Below, one piece after another: positions 49,574-60,946 of a DNA stretch of 64,000 nt. The DNA is from Magnolia sinica (taxonomy: Eukaryota > Streptophyta > Magnoliopsida > Magnoliales > Magnoliaceae): positions 20,186,001 through 20,250,000 of the forward strand of contig NC_080574.1 in assembly GCF_029962835.1 (NCBI RefSeq). The letters run 5' to 3'. The notes below the pieces were generated by a model, which made no database searches, was not told the origin of the DNA, and saw only the letters and a list, made by a program, of their open reading frames with translations. The position numbers and the translations under genes were made by a program. Positions within the stretch are counted from its first letter, which is position 1. The number at the start of each line of letters is the position of its first letter.

Positions 49574-50480
49574 ATAGTTGGCACTAGTTCCTGCAACACA
49601 AAGCCAAGCCCTGTGGGGCCTACCACGATGTCTATATCCATATGAAATCTATTTTATCCATCAGTTTCGCCAGTCTTGTTATAATGAGAGCCTCAAAATG
49701 AAGGAAGCGGATTGCGTCTTAGGACGGTAATCCGTCCGGGCAGGGCTGTGTGGGGCCCACCATGGTGTAAGTGTTTTATTCGCGTCGTTCATATATTTTC
49801 TCATATCATTTAAGGTATCATCCTGAAATGAAGCAGGTCTACAGCTCTAGTGGACCACACCAAAGGAAGCTGCATTGATAACAACACCTACTGTTGAAAC
49901 CTTTTTAAGGGCTACCATGAAGTGAAAACACAAATATCAGCTTGATCCGAAACTTCTCCAGCTCCCAAGAAGTTTTTAACGGTGTACGTTCAATCCCCAC
50001 TTTGTGGTCCACTTAAACCCTGGACCTCCATCACTTTTTGGATAATATCTTAAAATGATCTGAGAAAAACTACGAACGGCATAGATAAAACACTTCCATT
50101 ACTATGGGCCCCACAAAGCATGTAGGATGCAATCCGTGTCCCAAAGGCAAAGCTAGATCCAAGATGCAAGTGGGCGACACCACAAGAAAGTGGGGATTGA
50201 ACACCCACCGTTGAAACCTTATTGGCTGATGAAAGTTTTGGATCAAGATGATATTTTTGTTATCCCTTCACCCATGTGTGAATCGCATTACAAACATTGC
50301 AATGGACATTAATAATGTTTTAATGTTGGGTGTTGACCTACTTGTGTCTTGGATCTGCTTCATTTATGGACTCTCGTCCTAGCATAAGCTGAAGAAACTA
50401 GTGAATGGAGTAAATTTCACACAGACATCATGGTAGCCCCACAAGGCTTTGTATTGTAAGAACTACCTATGACAACTTCT
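49574..50480. mobile_element. TIR-repeat family copy (outer), interrupted
   Basis: Left AGTTCCTGCAACACAAAGCC and right (inverted) AGTTCTTACAATACAAAGCC pair, continuing into TGTGGGGCYTACCAYGATGTCT on both arms. The interior is split at about 49702 by another family member and resumes near 50143 (GCTAGATCCAAGATGCAAGT). Confidence 0.7.
49703..50141. mobile_element. TIR-repeat family copy (inner), nested in 49574-50480
   Basis: Ends GGAAGCGGATTGCGTC and (inverted) GGACACGGATTGCATCC. Inner arms GTGTGGGGCCCACCATGGTG and CTATGGGCCCCACAAAGCAT pair. About 439 bp, non-coding. Confidence 0.75.
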
Positions 50481-50481
50481 G

Positions 50482-50600
50482 CTTATGGCTCGGTGGTTCA
50501 CACTCTCATCCATGTTTCAACTCTAAGGTTATGGTTCAAAAACCCACGTAGTATAAGAGTATACGGGTGTGTATGAGAGTGTGTTAACCTTTCAAAAAAC
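50482..50600 (+). mobile_element. SINE-like element, plus orientation
   Basis: ATGGCTCGGTGGTTCACACT (box A-like) and GGTTCAAAAACCCACG (box B-like) are followed by GGGTGTGTATGAGAGTGTG. The spacing fits a tRNA-derived SINE, but it is more diverged than the other copies. Confidence 0.4.
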
Positions 50601-50984
50601 AGTCTATGCTAATTGTAAAACATCTCAATGCTGTGGAATCCACAAATTTTCACTTGGGCACAACAATGGAAAGAATATAAAGTTGCTCCCAAAACTAACA
50701 AGTTCAAACGATGTGGCCTGACCTGATTAATGAGTTTGATGAAAGATATACCACACGTTGGGCTCAACCGTCGGCATCCCCTTCTTAGTGTTTCATATGT
50801 TGCGACATTTCCAAGCTGTGGACTCAGCTACTTTTATTTTATTTTTATTTTTTAATCTCGAGACCTAACATTGCGGATAGAATCTGATGGATAGAGTGAA
50901 ATTTACATTTACACTATGGTGGGGCCATCAACTTGAGTGTTTTACACAAAAGGATCCCGATCCAAGTAAATTGTAGATAGTCTG

Positions 50985-51620
50985 TTAGAATATAACAGGC
51001 GACACACAAGCACTATTAAATAATACACTGGCATATAACAACTCAATATGTTGGATTGAACAATATTACCCTTGATATTTGAACATTGTTTGTTAGAAGG
51101 GTAGTTTTGTCATTCACATAAAAAATCCTTATTTATAAAAATAAATCTAAAATTACCCGATTATAATAACTCTCAGTAGAAAAATCCGGACGGAAGGTAG
51201 CGTAATGAACCTTATCTATTCACTCTGCATGAAACAGGTGTGGGAGGAAAGGGATCTTTTATTAGTTATTAGATACTTTGTTATGGTGTCATACTTGATA
51301 CACAAGCACCGTTAAATCATATAAGTTGCAGATATCAACTCAAATCAGAACCGATTTGAATGTGGAAATTACTATACTTAAGCCAAAGTTCCAAAATATG
51401 ATCGATTGAATATTTTAATCCATGATATTTGAACATTGTTTGTTGAAAGGACATTCTTATCAGAAGAGCAGTTCCGTCATTTAAAAAAAAATATTATCCA
51501 CTTAGTATGATTAACGTTAGAAGGGCATCCTCATTTGAAGGTTAATTTTATCATTTATATTAAAATTTATCCACTTAATTCTATTTTTTTTTAAAAAGTA
51601 TTCGAATGTAAATTCTAGTG
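50985..51620. repeat. Diverged tandem duplication, about 300 bp per unit
   Basis: GATATTTGAACATTGTTTGTT occurs at about 51078 and 51428, each followed by a GTAGTTTTGTCATT-like or GCAGTTCCGTCATT-like stretch. Upstream ACACAAGCACTATTAAAT and ACACAAGCACCGTTAAAT also match. A third partial copy of the 3' part lies at 51510-51560. Confidence 0.5.
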
Positions 51621-51689
51621 TTTTATATAGTTCAAGAAAAAAAAAAAAAACCACCCTCTCTTATTCATTCAAAAGAACAGAGCCATTTT

Positions 51690-51880
51690 CTTGTGGCCCC
51701 GCCTACAAGGATCTCGGGTAGGTAAAAGCTCCAAGGAGCCCACTAAGAGGTCCAAAATAAATCCACTTCATTCATCAGTTTCCACAGCTTATGTTAGGAT
51801 GTGGACCAAAAATCAAGGCAGATCCAAAAGTCAAGTGGACCACACTACACTAGAGGGACCCACGCATCTTGACTCACACC
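51690..51880. repeat. Partial TIR-repeat family fragment
   Basis: Contains TTATGTTAGGATGTGGACC, AAGGCAGATCCAAAAGTCAA and GTGGACCACACTAC, the left-half landmarks of the family, but neither terminus is clear. Confidence 0.45.
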
Positions 51881-52990
51881 ATATATTCCAAAAGTGGCAC
51901 ACGTGTGAGATCCAGACAGTTAATCAAGCAGGTCCCACCTAGTGCGCTTCCTGACCCAGAAATCACGCTGGTTTGCTAATAGTCTGGTTAGACGCGTACA
52001 AAAAGAAAGGACAAGTGGAAAAATAGTATAACGGTCCATGCCAGATGTTCACATAAACCCAACCTCATGAGTGGACCATCCTGACTTTTCTCATAAGTGG
52101 GTCCTTGCCTAATTTGCCTAGCAACTAGTGCGGTGACACCAGGGAAAAAAACGAGCACACGCCAGCACTTGTGGGGCCCACTTTACATGCGTCCCAAACC
52201 AAGAATTATATTGTACTAGTGCCTAATTGTTTTATTGGAGGCCAGATCCAAATTCAACAAGTCAATTCCCTTCATATGGTCCGAGTCTTCCAGTCAATCC
52301 GATTTTAAGCTTATGACCTACCTACAGTGGATCACAACATTTGGACGGTTTAGATTGAGTTGAATGTTGCAATTTCTACCATTTCCAATATAGTATCCAA
52401 CGTGAAGAGCGTTATAGTTGGTAGGCAGGCACTTGCAAGATTGTACACGTGGTATGCATCGACTCAAATTAAAACGTCCAAATCGAGATACTATATCACC
52501 TCAAAGTTAGATTGATTGAGTCCATTTGCTTGTTGAATTGGGACCGTTAAACATCTTTCATTCCATCCGTCCATTAAATGTCGGCCAATTGTCCATCAAT
52601 GGGCGGAGGTAGGTGAATGGAGCCTACATGAAAATTCATTTCCTAAACAAACCAAAAGCAAGCGAAATGAAGAGGGGTTCGCCACTTGTGCCTTTACACT
52701 GGCTACTCATCCAGACCGTTCATCTAGCAGGTACCACTGTAGATGGCCTATGCTTAAACATTTCATCTATCAGAAATCATCACCGTCCATGCAAAAGATG
52801 TTAAAACATGGGCCCTTGTTTCAAAGGGTCCTCGATATGGACAGTGAAGATCTTTAAATCGTTGGACTGGTTCACATGGTCCATCTACAAACACGTGTAT
52901 CGTGAAGAAAATACGAAATAGAAAAGAGGAAATCGAATCTTCTAACACACATCTAGAATTCCTTGACTTCTAGGCACCTCAGCAGACGAC

Positions 52991-53483
52991 GAACCGCAAT
53001 CCTCTGCAACACCTGCTGTGAAAGGAGCGTGCAACACCTGAGCTCTGTGGGCCCACCGTGATATCTTTATGACATCCATCCCGTCCATCAGCTACAGAAC
53101 TTTATCTTAGAAACTGAAACCAATAATCAGGCTGATCCAAGACTCAGGCGGGCCACATCACAAGGAACAGTGGGGATGGGGACACCAACCATAGAAATCC
53201 TCCTGGGGTCACCGTGTTGTTTTTCATGTGACCCGTTCATCAGGTGAGCCTTACCAGGGTAAGGATAGAAATCCCAAAAAAACAGTTTGATCCAACGACT
53301 GCGAGTGAATTTAAGGATTCACCTTGGGGCTCACCTTAGTTATGGATCAAGTTTATTTTGTTGTGTACGGTGAACATGAGGCAGCACAACTGATGGACGG
53401 AGTGGATGTCACACACACAACAAGGTGGGCTCCAAAGAGCTCAGGTGTTGCATACAACAGGTGGTTGTAGAGGATTCCAGTCC
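52991..53483. mobile_element. TIR-repeat family copy just upstream of the Ser-rich gene
   Basis: Ends GAACCGCAATCCTCTGC and (inverted) GGACTGGAATCCTCTAC. The next arm GCAACACCTGAGCTCTGTGG pairs with GCAACACCTGAGCTCTTTGG. Flanks GCAGACGAC and GCAGACGAG match at 8 of 9 positions. It ends 106 bp before the ATG at 53589, so it probably contributes promoter or 5'-UTR sequence. Confidence 0.8.
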
Positions 53484-53588
53484 GCAGACGAGCAAAGACG
53501 AATGACAATGCGTCACAGAGAGAAGATATAGCTTTCATACAATATTTAGACATTCCTCTTCTTTTCCCTTACCAGCCCTCCTCTCAAC

Positions 53589-54698
53589 ATGTTCAGTCTC
53601 CAGCCGGGAATGGCCACCGGACATCATTCTGATCGTATCGTTACAACAAACGGCCACTTGGGTCGATCAAACGGTGTGGAATCTGGCACACAAAGTCCAA
53701 GAATTGCCAGAAACTATGACAGTTATAGTAATTCAAGCGATAAAGGTCACTTGGATCGATCAAACGGTGTGGAATTCAGCACTCCGAGCCCAAGAACTGC
53801 CAGAAACTATGACAGTTTTGGTTTTGGCAATTTGAGCGGCAACGGCTATTCGGGTCAATCAAAGTTTTTCGAATTCGGCTCTCCGAATCCAAAATTTTCC
53901 AGAAATTATGACAGTTTTGGCAATTCCAGTGAGATTCAACATAGCACTCTGTCATGGAAAATGGGCAGATGCTATGACAACTCTGGCTATTCAAGTGGGA
54001 TGGAAGCTGACGCTCTGACTCAAGGAGTCGCCAGACAACCGGGCAAGTTTGGCAATTCAAGCAGGATTGGATTTGGCACTGTGACTGAAAGAATTGCCAG
54101 ACGCTATGACGGTTCTGTCAATTCAGGTGGAATCGAATTCCATGCACGAAAACAAACAGAAGAGGATTCCGATGGATCATCCCCACCCTTGTGGAAGACT
54201 AGCCCACCTGTAACTCCAACAACCGAAGCTTCCTCTCCCTCCCATCGTGCTCATCTTTCCCCCAACTCGCGATTGCAGGCGATTGCCAGAGGCCGGCGGG
54301 AGCTGATGGAGATGATTCAAGATATGCCCGAGTCAAATTACGAGCTCTCTCTAAAAGATATTGTGGAGCCGCCTGCTACTGGAGGATTTGAGGAGACAGT
54401 AAACGAGGATGAGAGAGCATTGGTGCATGAGACGATCCAAGAGGAGAAGACAACAAACAGGAAGAAAAGGCATGGAAGAGGACGCGATTTGAGAGGCACA
54501 AACACGGAAAATGGAGCTATTCTTCTCAAGATGTTCTTCCCGGCTTCTTTGGGTTCAAAGAAGAGGAGCTCAAGCACCAGTACATGCTCAAAAGTTTCGC
54601 CAAAACCCATGCCGGTGGAGGAGAAGAGTGTTGATGGCGAATGGTGGAAGAAAAAGTTCTCTGTTGTAGGAGAGAACGACCGCAGCAGAACAAACAAA

Positions 54699-54730
<32 letters not shown>

Positions 54731-55859
54731 TAGCAGTAACAGCAGCAGGTATTATTTTTCAATTTCTAGTTTAGAAGTCTATAATAAGACCCATGATTAA
54801 TCTTCCTAAGAATACATTGAGGATGCTTTTGGATGTATTATCAAATCAAATTGCAATTATCATTGTACTAAGGTTGAAAAAAAATTTGCAAATTCCTTGG
54901 CATTGATATTGAGGATTGAGATCCAAACTGCAATTACATTACTTTCAAGTTGGATCTGAGAGAAACATAATTGCCAATTGATTTCTACTTCCTTATTGTG
55001 AATGCTAGGAAACACTATTCGCATTGGCATCTGTTCTTGATTAAACCGAATGTTTGAAATTCAATTCACCTGTGCATCCAAACTCGGCCCAGGGGTGTGG
55101 CTGGAAGTTCATGATTTCTAAGGCCAGCTTGATAAGCAAACACTTGCATCTTGTTGATGGTACGTCCAAATGCAACCTAAATCCCACTAATCGGATCTTG
55201 TTATGGGAACAGATCTAGAAAGCTATAATTTCATTTCTGTACAGAACTTATCCAAGATGGGTAACTACTTTTCTCCCGAAAAATAAAAAATTTATTATTT
55301 TTGAGAACTTGAAGATGATACGGAGATCATGTGGTGAAGTATATGTGATGCCTCTTACCTTATTTTAGTTAAAACCCATGGATCCTATTCTATTAGGAAA
55401 CAGAACAAAAAGGGTTCTCACGGCGTGCCCAAGAAATTGGATGTCTTGGATTCTCAGTAGTATCTGGAATTTCAGGGTAGACATGAAGATCTTGTATACA
55501 TCTTCAACAAGATATATACACATGGGAAAAATATCAGAATCTCAATTTCGATAGTCTGCAAAAGCCAAAAAAGGAAGAGGAAGAAAGATGAGAACATCTT
55601 AGAATTTTTTCTATTCCTTTTCTTTCTTTTTTTTTCAAAAAGAGGCATTTGATACCATTCTACGACAACCAACATCAGAGTCAGTTTTATGATTATGATA
55701 TTGACTTAGAAAGAGACGATCAAGAGATCATTCACATGTGGTTTTTGATCATGTTTCCTCTGCTATTGCAGGCGTATGGGTGGTTTCTTACCAAGTTGCT
55801 GGTCCTTCTTCAACACCAGTAAAAGCAAAGGCAGGGGGCATAAAGGATGTCTCTTTTGA
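53589..55859 (+). CDS. Plant-specific Ser-rich protein with N-terminal degenerate repeats, two exons
   Basis: Exon 1 is 53589-54748 and exon 2 is 55772-55859. The 1,023-bp intron is GT-AG and splits an Arg codon (AG|G). The product is 415 residues and ends RRMGGFLPSCWSFFNTSKSK... This C-terminal box and the central block at residues 227-260 (SRLQAIARGRRELMEMI, DMPESNYELSLKDIVE) recur in uncharacterised plant proteins as I remember them; I know no assigned function. Residues about 20-185 hold degenerate repeats anchored on R-x-Y-D-x-S (Arg at 41, 72, 105, 127 and 171) with Ser/Gly/Asn spacers. A Lys/Arg cluster (KKRHGRGR) may be a nuclear signal. A poly-Ser run (residues about 374-387), coded mainly by AGC, abuts the splice donor. 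ATG 53610 (MATGHHSD) is an alternative start with better context (GGAATGG). A TIR element ends about 100 bp upstream. Confidence 0.85.
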
Positions 55860-56649
55860 TGCAAAAACTATATAAATTTTCTTGCATCTATCCCTGTAAT
55901 AGTACTTCAGCATAGCAAAAAGTATGAGAAATTATGAAACAATCAAATTGCAGCATGGCTTGTGTATGTATGCATATTTTGGAAACATTGGTGTTTTTCA
56001 TTACCACTATAGATGCTTCTGACTCGATCATACAGAGTGTAATGAACTTAAACTACACATATCAAACTGTTACGCGTCCATGGAAAGACCGAAACCATCA
56101 AGAATCTGTTATTCATGGAAACGAATGACGAAATGCTCAGAACCAACAAAATTCGTATACTACAGTTGCACCTTTAGAAATGCATGCTCAATGAAAGATT
56201 TTGGTACTTGACATGATTCAAAAATTATTGTGTAGATTGTTCATTGAGAAAAAAAATGTTTTCAGAAATTTGATCCAACAGTTGCCGCTTATCCCTTAAG
56301 CATTGCAAAGTTTTCTTCTTGCGCTTGTTACACAAGTTAATTTCTGCAGGTACCGTACATAGTAGATGGAAATATTATAAATCAGACCATTAAGCCAATT
56401 GTTGGGCAATGTTGATTGCCAATTCTCGTGAATGTTTGAACATTCACAATGAATGTTTGCAGATCTGTGACAGGTTATTAGAGAACCTAAAAATGCAGGC
56501 CAAGGAATAAGATGTTCTGGTTATGAGTACTTTCTACCACCAGTTGTAGAACTACATGCCTATCTTTTGGGGCATAATGGGGGCCAGTCTATCTTCTGTA
56601 TTTGCATATATTTTATTTGTTTCAGGTGACCATCATTCAATCCAGAAGT
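55860..56649. other. 3' flank of the Ser-rich gene
   Basis: Likely 3' UTR followed by AT-rich intergenic DNA. No other feature seen. Confidence 0.4.
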
Positions 56650-57745
56650 GATATGTTAATTGATTAGATTACTCAAGGGAGAAGTTTATGAGACTGTTAT
56701 TCAACCAGCTATGCCATATGGGGCAGCGTTTGGCAATAGGAAGCAACATAAGTACAGAATGAGCGTCGCAGAGTTTAGGATGTTGAGATGGGTGTGTGAG
56801 AAGATCCCAAAGGATAGAATCACAAATTGTCATTTGAAACAGCCTAGGAGTAGCCCGATAGGAGATCAAGTGATGGAAAGCATAGTGAGGGATGGATTGG
56901 TCATTAGTTACAAAAACTGGAGAAGGTGAGAACTTTGCTCAAGGTTGGAGAGCCTGAAACATGGATAACAGAGAGATCTAGGAGGAATTGGATGAAGGTG
57001 GTGAGAATGGATACTGTTTGAATGAAGCACAGAGCATACCAAGCCAGGTCAAAGCAAGCCATCATGATTCCACTTCCCATAGAGCAGGTAAAGTCCCTTG
57101 GGCAGAAGTGCACTAAAGAGGGATCTTTCAGATACTCCTCCTTCTCAACTTGAAAACTCAGTAGATGCACACAGACTAAATCCTCCAAAGACATGGGCAC
57201 TCTAATAGTCATTCAGAGAGTTGCTAGAGCATTCCAGTAGTGAATTTTCCCCTTCATTGTTGCCCGTGCATCTTTAATGAGAGTACCATGGAATCATGGA
57301 ATGCAGCAAATCCCTCTAATCTGTGGTTGCTGGATCAGATAAAAGTCGCCACTCCTGTCAGTTAGAGATCTAAGTCCCTTAGGTCAAAGACGGCCTTGAT
57401 AGATGAGCCACAATTCTGAATCCCCTCATGTATTGAGTCCTGAAGAGCTACCAGGAATGAGTGCTTTGCCTGTCTTCTAATGCCGTCTTCTTGGGGGCCT
57501 CTTCTAGTAAATAACCTCTTGTGAATGTTCAAAAAATAATAATAATAATAACAAATAAATAAATAATCTCTTGTGGCAGTGGTTCTTAATTCAAACCTCC
57601 TCAGTTCATGATGGTCTGCTGGTATGTTTCGTGCCTCAAAGAGGCATAAAGCTTGTTTGGCTTAATGGGTATAGGCCTTTTTGGTGAAACAGGACATTTT
57701 GTAAAGCCAACCCCGAGTAGCTGGGTCAAGGCTATGATGATTAAT
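56650..57745 (+). mobile_element. RTE-clade LINE remnant (reverse transcriptase C-terminus and 3' tail)
   Basis: LLKGEVYETVIQPAMPYGA and MSVAEFRMLRWVCEKIPKDR are the thumb-region signature of plant RTE (BovB-like) LINEs. The element appears to end at CCAACCCCGAGTAGCTGGG...AAGGCTATGATGATTAATAA (about 57705-57745), which resembles the conserved RTE 3' end with a short microsatellite tail. The reading frame breaks after about 90 residues, so the copy is dead. Confidence 0.75.
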
Positions 57746-58048
57746 AAGACAAATTCGATTTAGCAGTCAAGCCTTGTAATAAAGTAGCTTTTCTACAAAA
57801 GAATCACGAACTTGTGGTCATGGATTAAATACTAGCTTAGACAAAGAGGACCAAAAAACAGTCTGATATGGTGATGAAGTCTCTTGTTTGTTTCTACAAG
57901 GACATCAACACTGAACTAATGTTTAGAACATGTCATGAATCAAGATGAACATGTCTTAAAGGGGATAGGCCTTTTTTTCCCTTCGTGTGGTTTCTTTTTC
58001 TTTTATTTTTCTTTTCTTTTGGCTTTTGGCCTGAATAAAATCAGTATT

Positions 58049-58096
58049 AAAAAAAAAATTAAAAATTAAAAAATTAAAAATTAAAAAATTAAAAAG
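58049..58096. repeat. A/T-rich short tandem repeat
   Basis: Repeated TTAAAAA units (about 7-8 bp) in six or so copies after the RTE LINE remnant. Confidence 0.8.
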
Positions 58097-58439
58097 GAAC
58101 CACCACACACCACTACACCAACTTTTTGACTAATTAAGATGATTGAGCCTTTTTAGTCCCTAGCTTTAGAAAGTTTGTCCATCATTCCATTCCATAGAAG
58201 GAAAAAAAAAAAAAAAATCTAACCATTCAATAACTGAGGTTACTTGGATGGTGGGTCACTTTGGTATGTGGTAATGGAACAGGTATGCGGTCCACTACTT
58301 CCTCCAATGCATGGTACGCTAGTTCTAGTATATCATGTGCATCACTCCAACACATACGCTGTAATATAGTTTTATACAGTAACTCATATTGCAATTTATG
58401 TATGAAATGATGAATTTTTATTATTATAGACCCCACACG

Positions 58440-58505
58440 GTTGGTGTTATATTCATCATCACCATCCTAACCTTATCCCAATTAATTGGGTCAGCTACAT
58501 GAATC
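58440..58505 (-). mobile_element. RTE LINE/SINE 3'-tail fragment
   Basis: ATCATCACCATCCTAACC followed by TTATCCCAATTAATTGGG and TCAGCTACATGAATCC is the reverse complement of the conserved RTE 3' end with its (ATG)n-like tail. Only the tail is present. Confidence 0.6.
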
Positions 58506-60946
58506 CTCTTCCAACAGTCCACTCTAGCAAGGTTTGGAATGTCTTATTGTTCAGATTTACACTGAAAGTTATGCGATAAGTTTGGTGCTGGCTGCTAACC
58601 CGACACAACCCTCCTTTATCCAGGTTCGGTACAGGGAATGAGAGCACAGAACTCCCAGAGTGCAATGTAATATACTATTACATAGGTCACTTGCAGTCAA
58701 CGAGTTGGTTGGTGTTATACTATAACTAGATACAGAAGTATAACAATTTGCATAGTAAATATAAATTTGCATTGACTAAATCAATAGTAAGAATAAAGAA
58801 CCATAATTTCATGTAGCTGAAAATATCGATCTGGATTGTAAATGACCAATAAATCATAATCCATAATGCTCATCTGCAACAGAAGACGTGTGGGTATTGT
58901 GCTAGAGGTAACCTTAGCCATAATGTACCTTGGACAATCAATCACAAAATCTTGCTAAGCAAAGACAGTTGCAAGGTCTAACTTGAAAGAAGCAGATTTC
59001 TGGACCTCAATGCTTAGATCGACAAATGGATTTTGAACCGTATTGGAGTGAAGAATCCATTGCATCTGCATGAGCATTCATGATGGGCGGATGCCAGAGG
59101 ATGACTTCAATCCACCTCACTATCATTAACTGCAGCTGCACTATCAGTGGACCCACTATGGGTCGGCCATGGTCCAGGGGGACTAAATTCAGAGTGAAGA
59201 GGTGTGGCATTTCCATGGGCAGATTCTGTGATTTACATGTGGTTGCAGCTGACGAGTTAGTCAGGGGTAGATTCTGATCTGTAGGCATGGTGCTAGTAAT
59301 CCAGCACCATAAACAGAACTAATCCTGTATCTAGACGTAGCCATTCTCATTCAAATCTGTCCATTAATGTTTCTATTGATCAAATAAAACAAACAAAAAC
59401 AGTAGACACTCAACAAACCCAAATTCGGTCCACAAATTCCACTTATGAGTATATCACCCGAATCTGGCGACCATTACATCAACAAATTCTAGAGAAAGAA
59501 ATATTTACAATTCATGCACTCCTGTCAGAAGATTTTGCTGCATGAAATCTTACCAATTAGTTATCATCATTATCCTCAGTATTTTCACAAATGACACCTC
59601 TTACTTTCATGCTGTTCAGGAAGATGCCAAAGAAAAAAAATAGGAACATAGGATGATAAGTGGGGCGAGATTGGAGATATCAAGCCTGGCCAACAACAGC
59701 CATGAACTTGCCTAAACCTAGGCTTTGAACGGCCTGTTGGTTGGGCCAGGAACTACTGAATTAAATTCATTGCCCATTGGTTGGGCCATGTGGGTTGGTC
59801 ATCAGAACTGTTCAATAGGTAGGCCTGACAATGGATGGGCCACAGGAATTGGGAAATGCATTGGTTGCTACAAGCCAGCCTAGCCATTTGATATGTGAAT
59901 AGTTAAAAATCATAGAATTTGAATGGTTTACATAGAAGTCTATTTTTTGAACATTTTCATGGGAAATGAGGACACTAATGCCTCACCGTTACTAATATAA
60001 AAAAATCAAAATGAGAAGTAGAAAATGACGAGTTCGTATTACCATAACATTTGTTAAAATGCACAAAATGGGATTTCTAGGGCCAGAAATAAGGAGAGGA
60101 GAAAAAACACATTAGTTTGATGGGTTTGGGAGACTAACCAAGTCTCTGAGGCAAGGTTGAATAGTGCAAATGGTTTCAAATGTGTAGGTATGGAAATCAG
60201 AGATGGACTGAGATTCTGGGAGCATACATGTAGTTGGGAAGTTTGGGTGGTCTTGTGTTTCATCTTGGCTTCTTGGAATATGGCTTGAAGTCTTCCTGCT
60301 CTTAGACACTGCTTCGTGCAGACTCTATTCTGTTTTGTGTTGGAATATTTTATAGTTTGCTTAAGTGAATGTTGTCGTACATGTGGACCCATGGTCTGGT
60401 GATCAAAACCATTGATTTGATTTAGATGTACAAAATTTCCTGCTTGGAAGTATCCAAACTGTTCAAACTTTGGACTCTTTTACATTGAATTTGAATGATT
60501 CTTGTGGTTTTTCTTTCCTCTTCTCATTGACCATTGTTTGGATGATGGGAATGTTGCACCTGGGTCAGTGTGGCATGGGCCAAAACTCATGCTAGTGCAC
60601 TCATACATCAAGCAAATACTTTTTTACATATGCCCAAATCCCAACTCTTGATTGCCATTGCCATTACTCAGTCACAAAAATTTTCAAGGTACATGAAGAG
60701 AAGAAAGCATAATGTAATCAAAAAAAGGTCCCTGTACTTTTCATTTCATTTATGTTATAAAAGAAATAGATACAGAGAGTTGCAAAATATTTCAAGATGA
60801 TAGGAACCAGAATATGATATTACCCGTCCCAAAAGCCAAAATAGACATGCTGAAATGGTTCCTAACACCCACCCATATGACAGTCATGATCTAGTCAGTA
60901 AACTACTGCATGATGTGAATCAATTTCTCAACCTTGGAGAGTACAT
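58506..60946. other. Intergenic stretch downstream of the F-box gene
   Basis: About 2.4 kb of unremarkable sequence. TGGGCC/GGCCTG-rich words at 59690-59850 faintly recall the hAT MITE ends but no paired termini were found. Confidence 0.4.

Noticed and set aside
53776-54762. Minus-strand Cys/Leu-rich frames over the Ser-rich gene
   Set aside because: Reverse reading of AGC/AAC repeats gives poly-Leu or poly-Cys; the plus strand has the conserved blocks.
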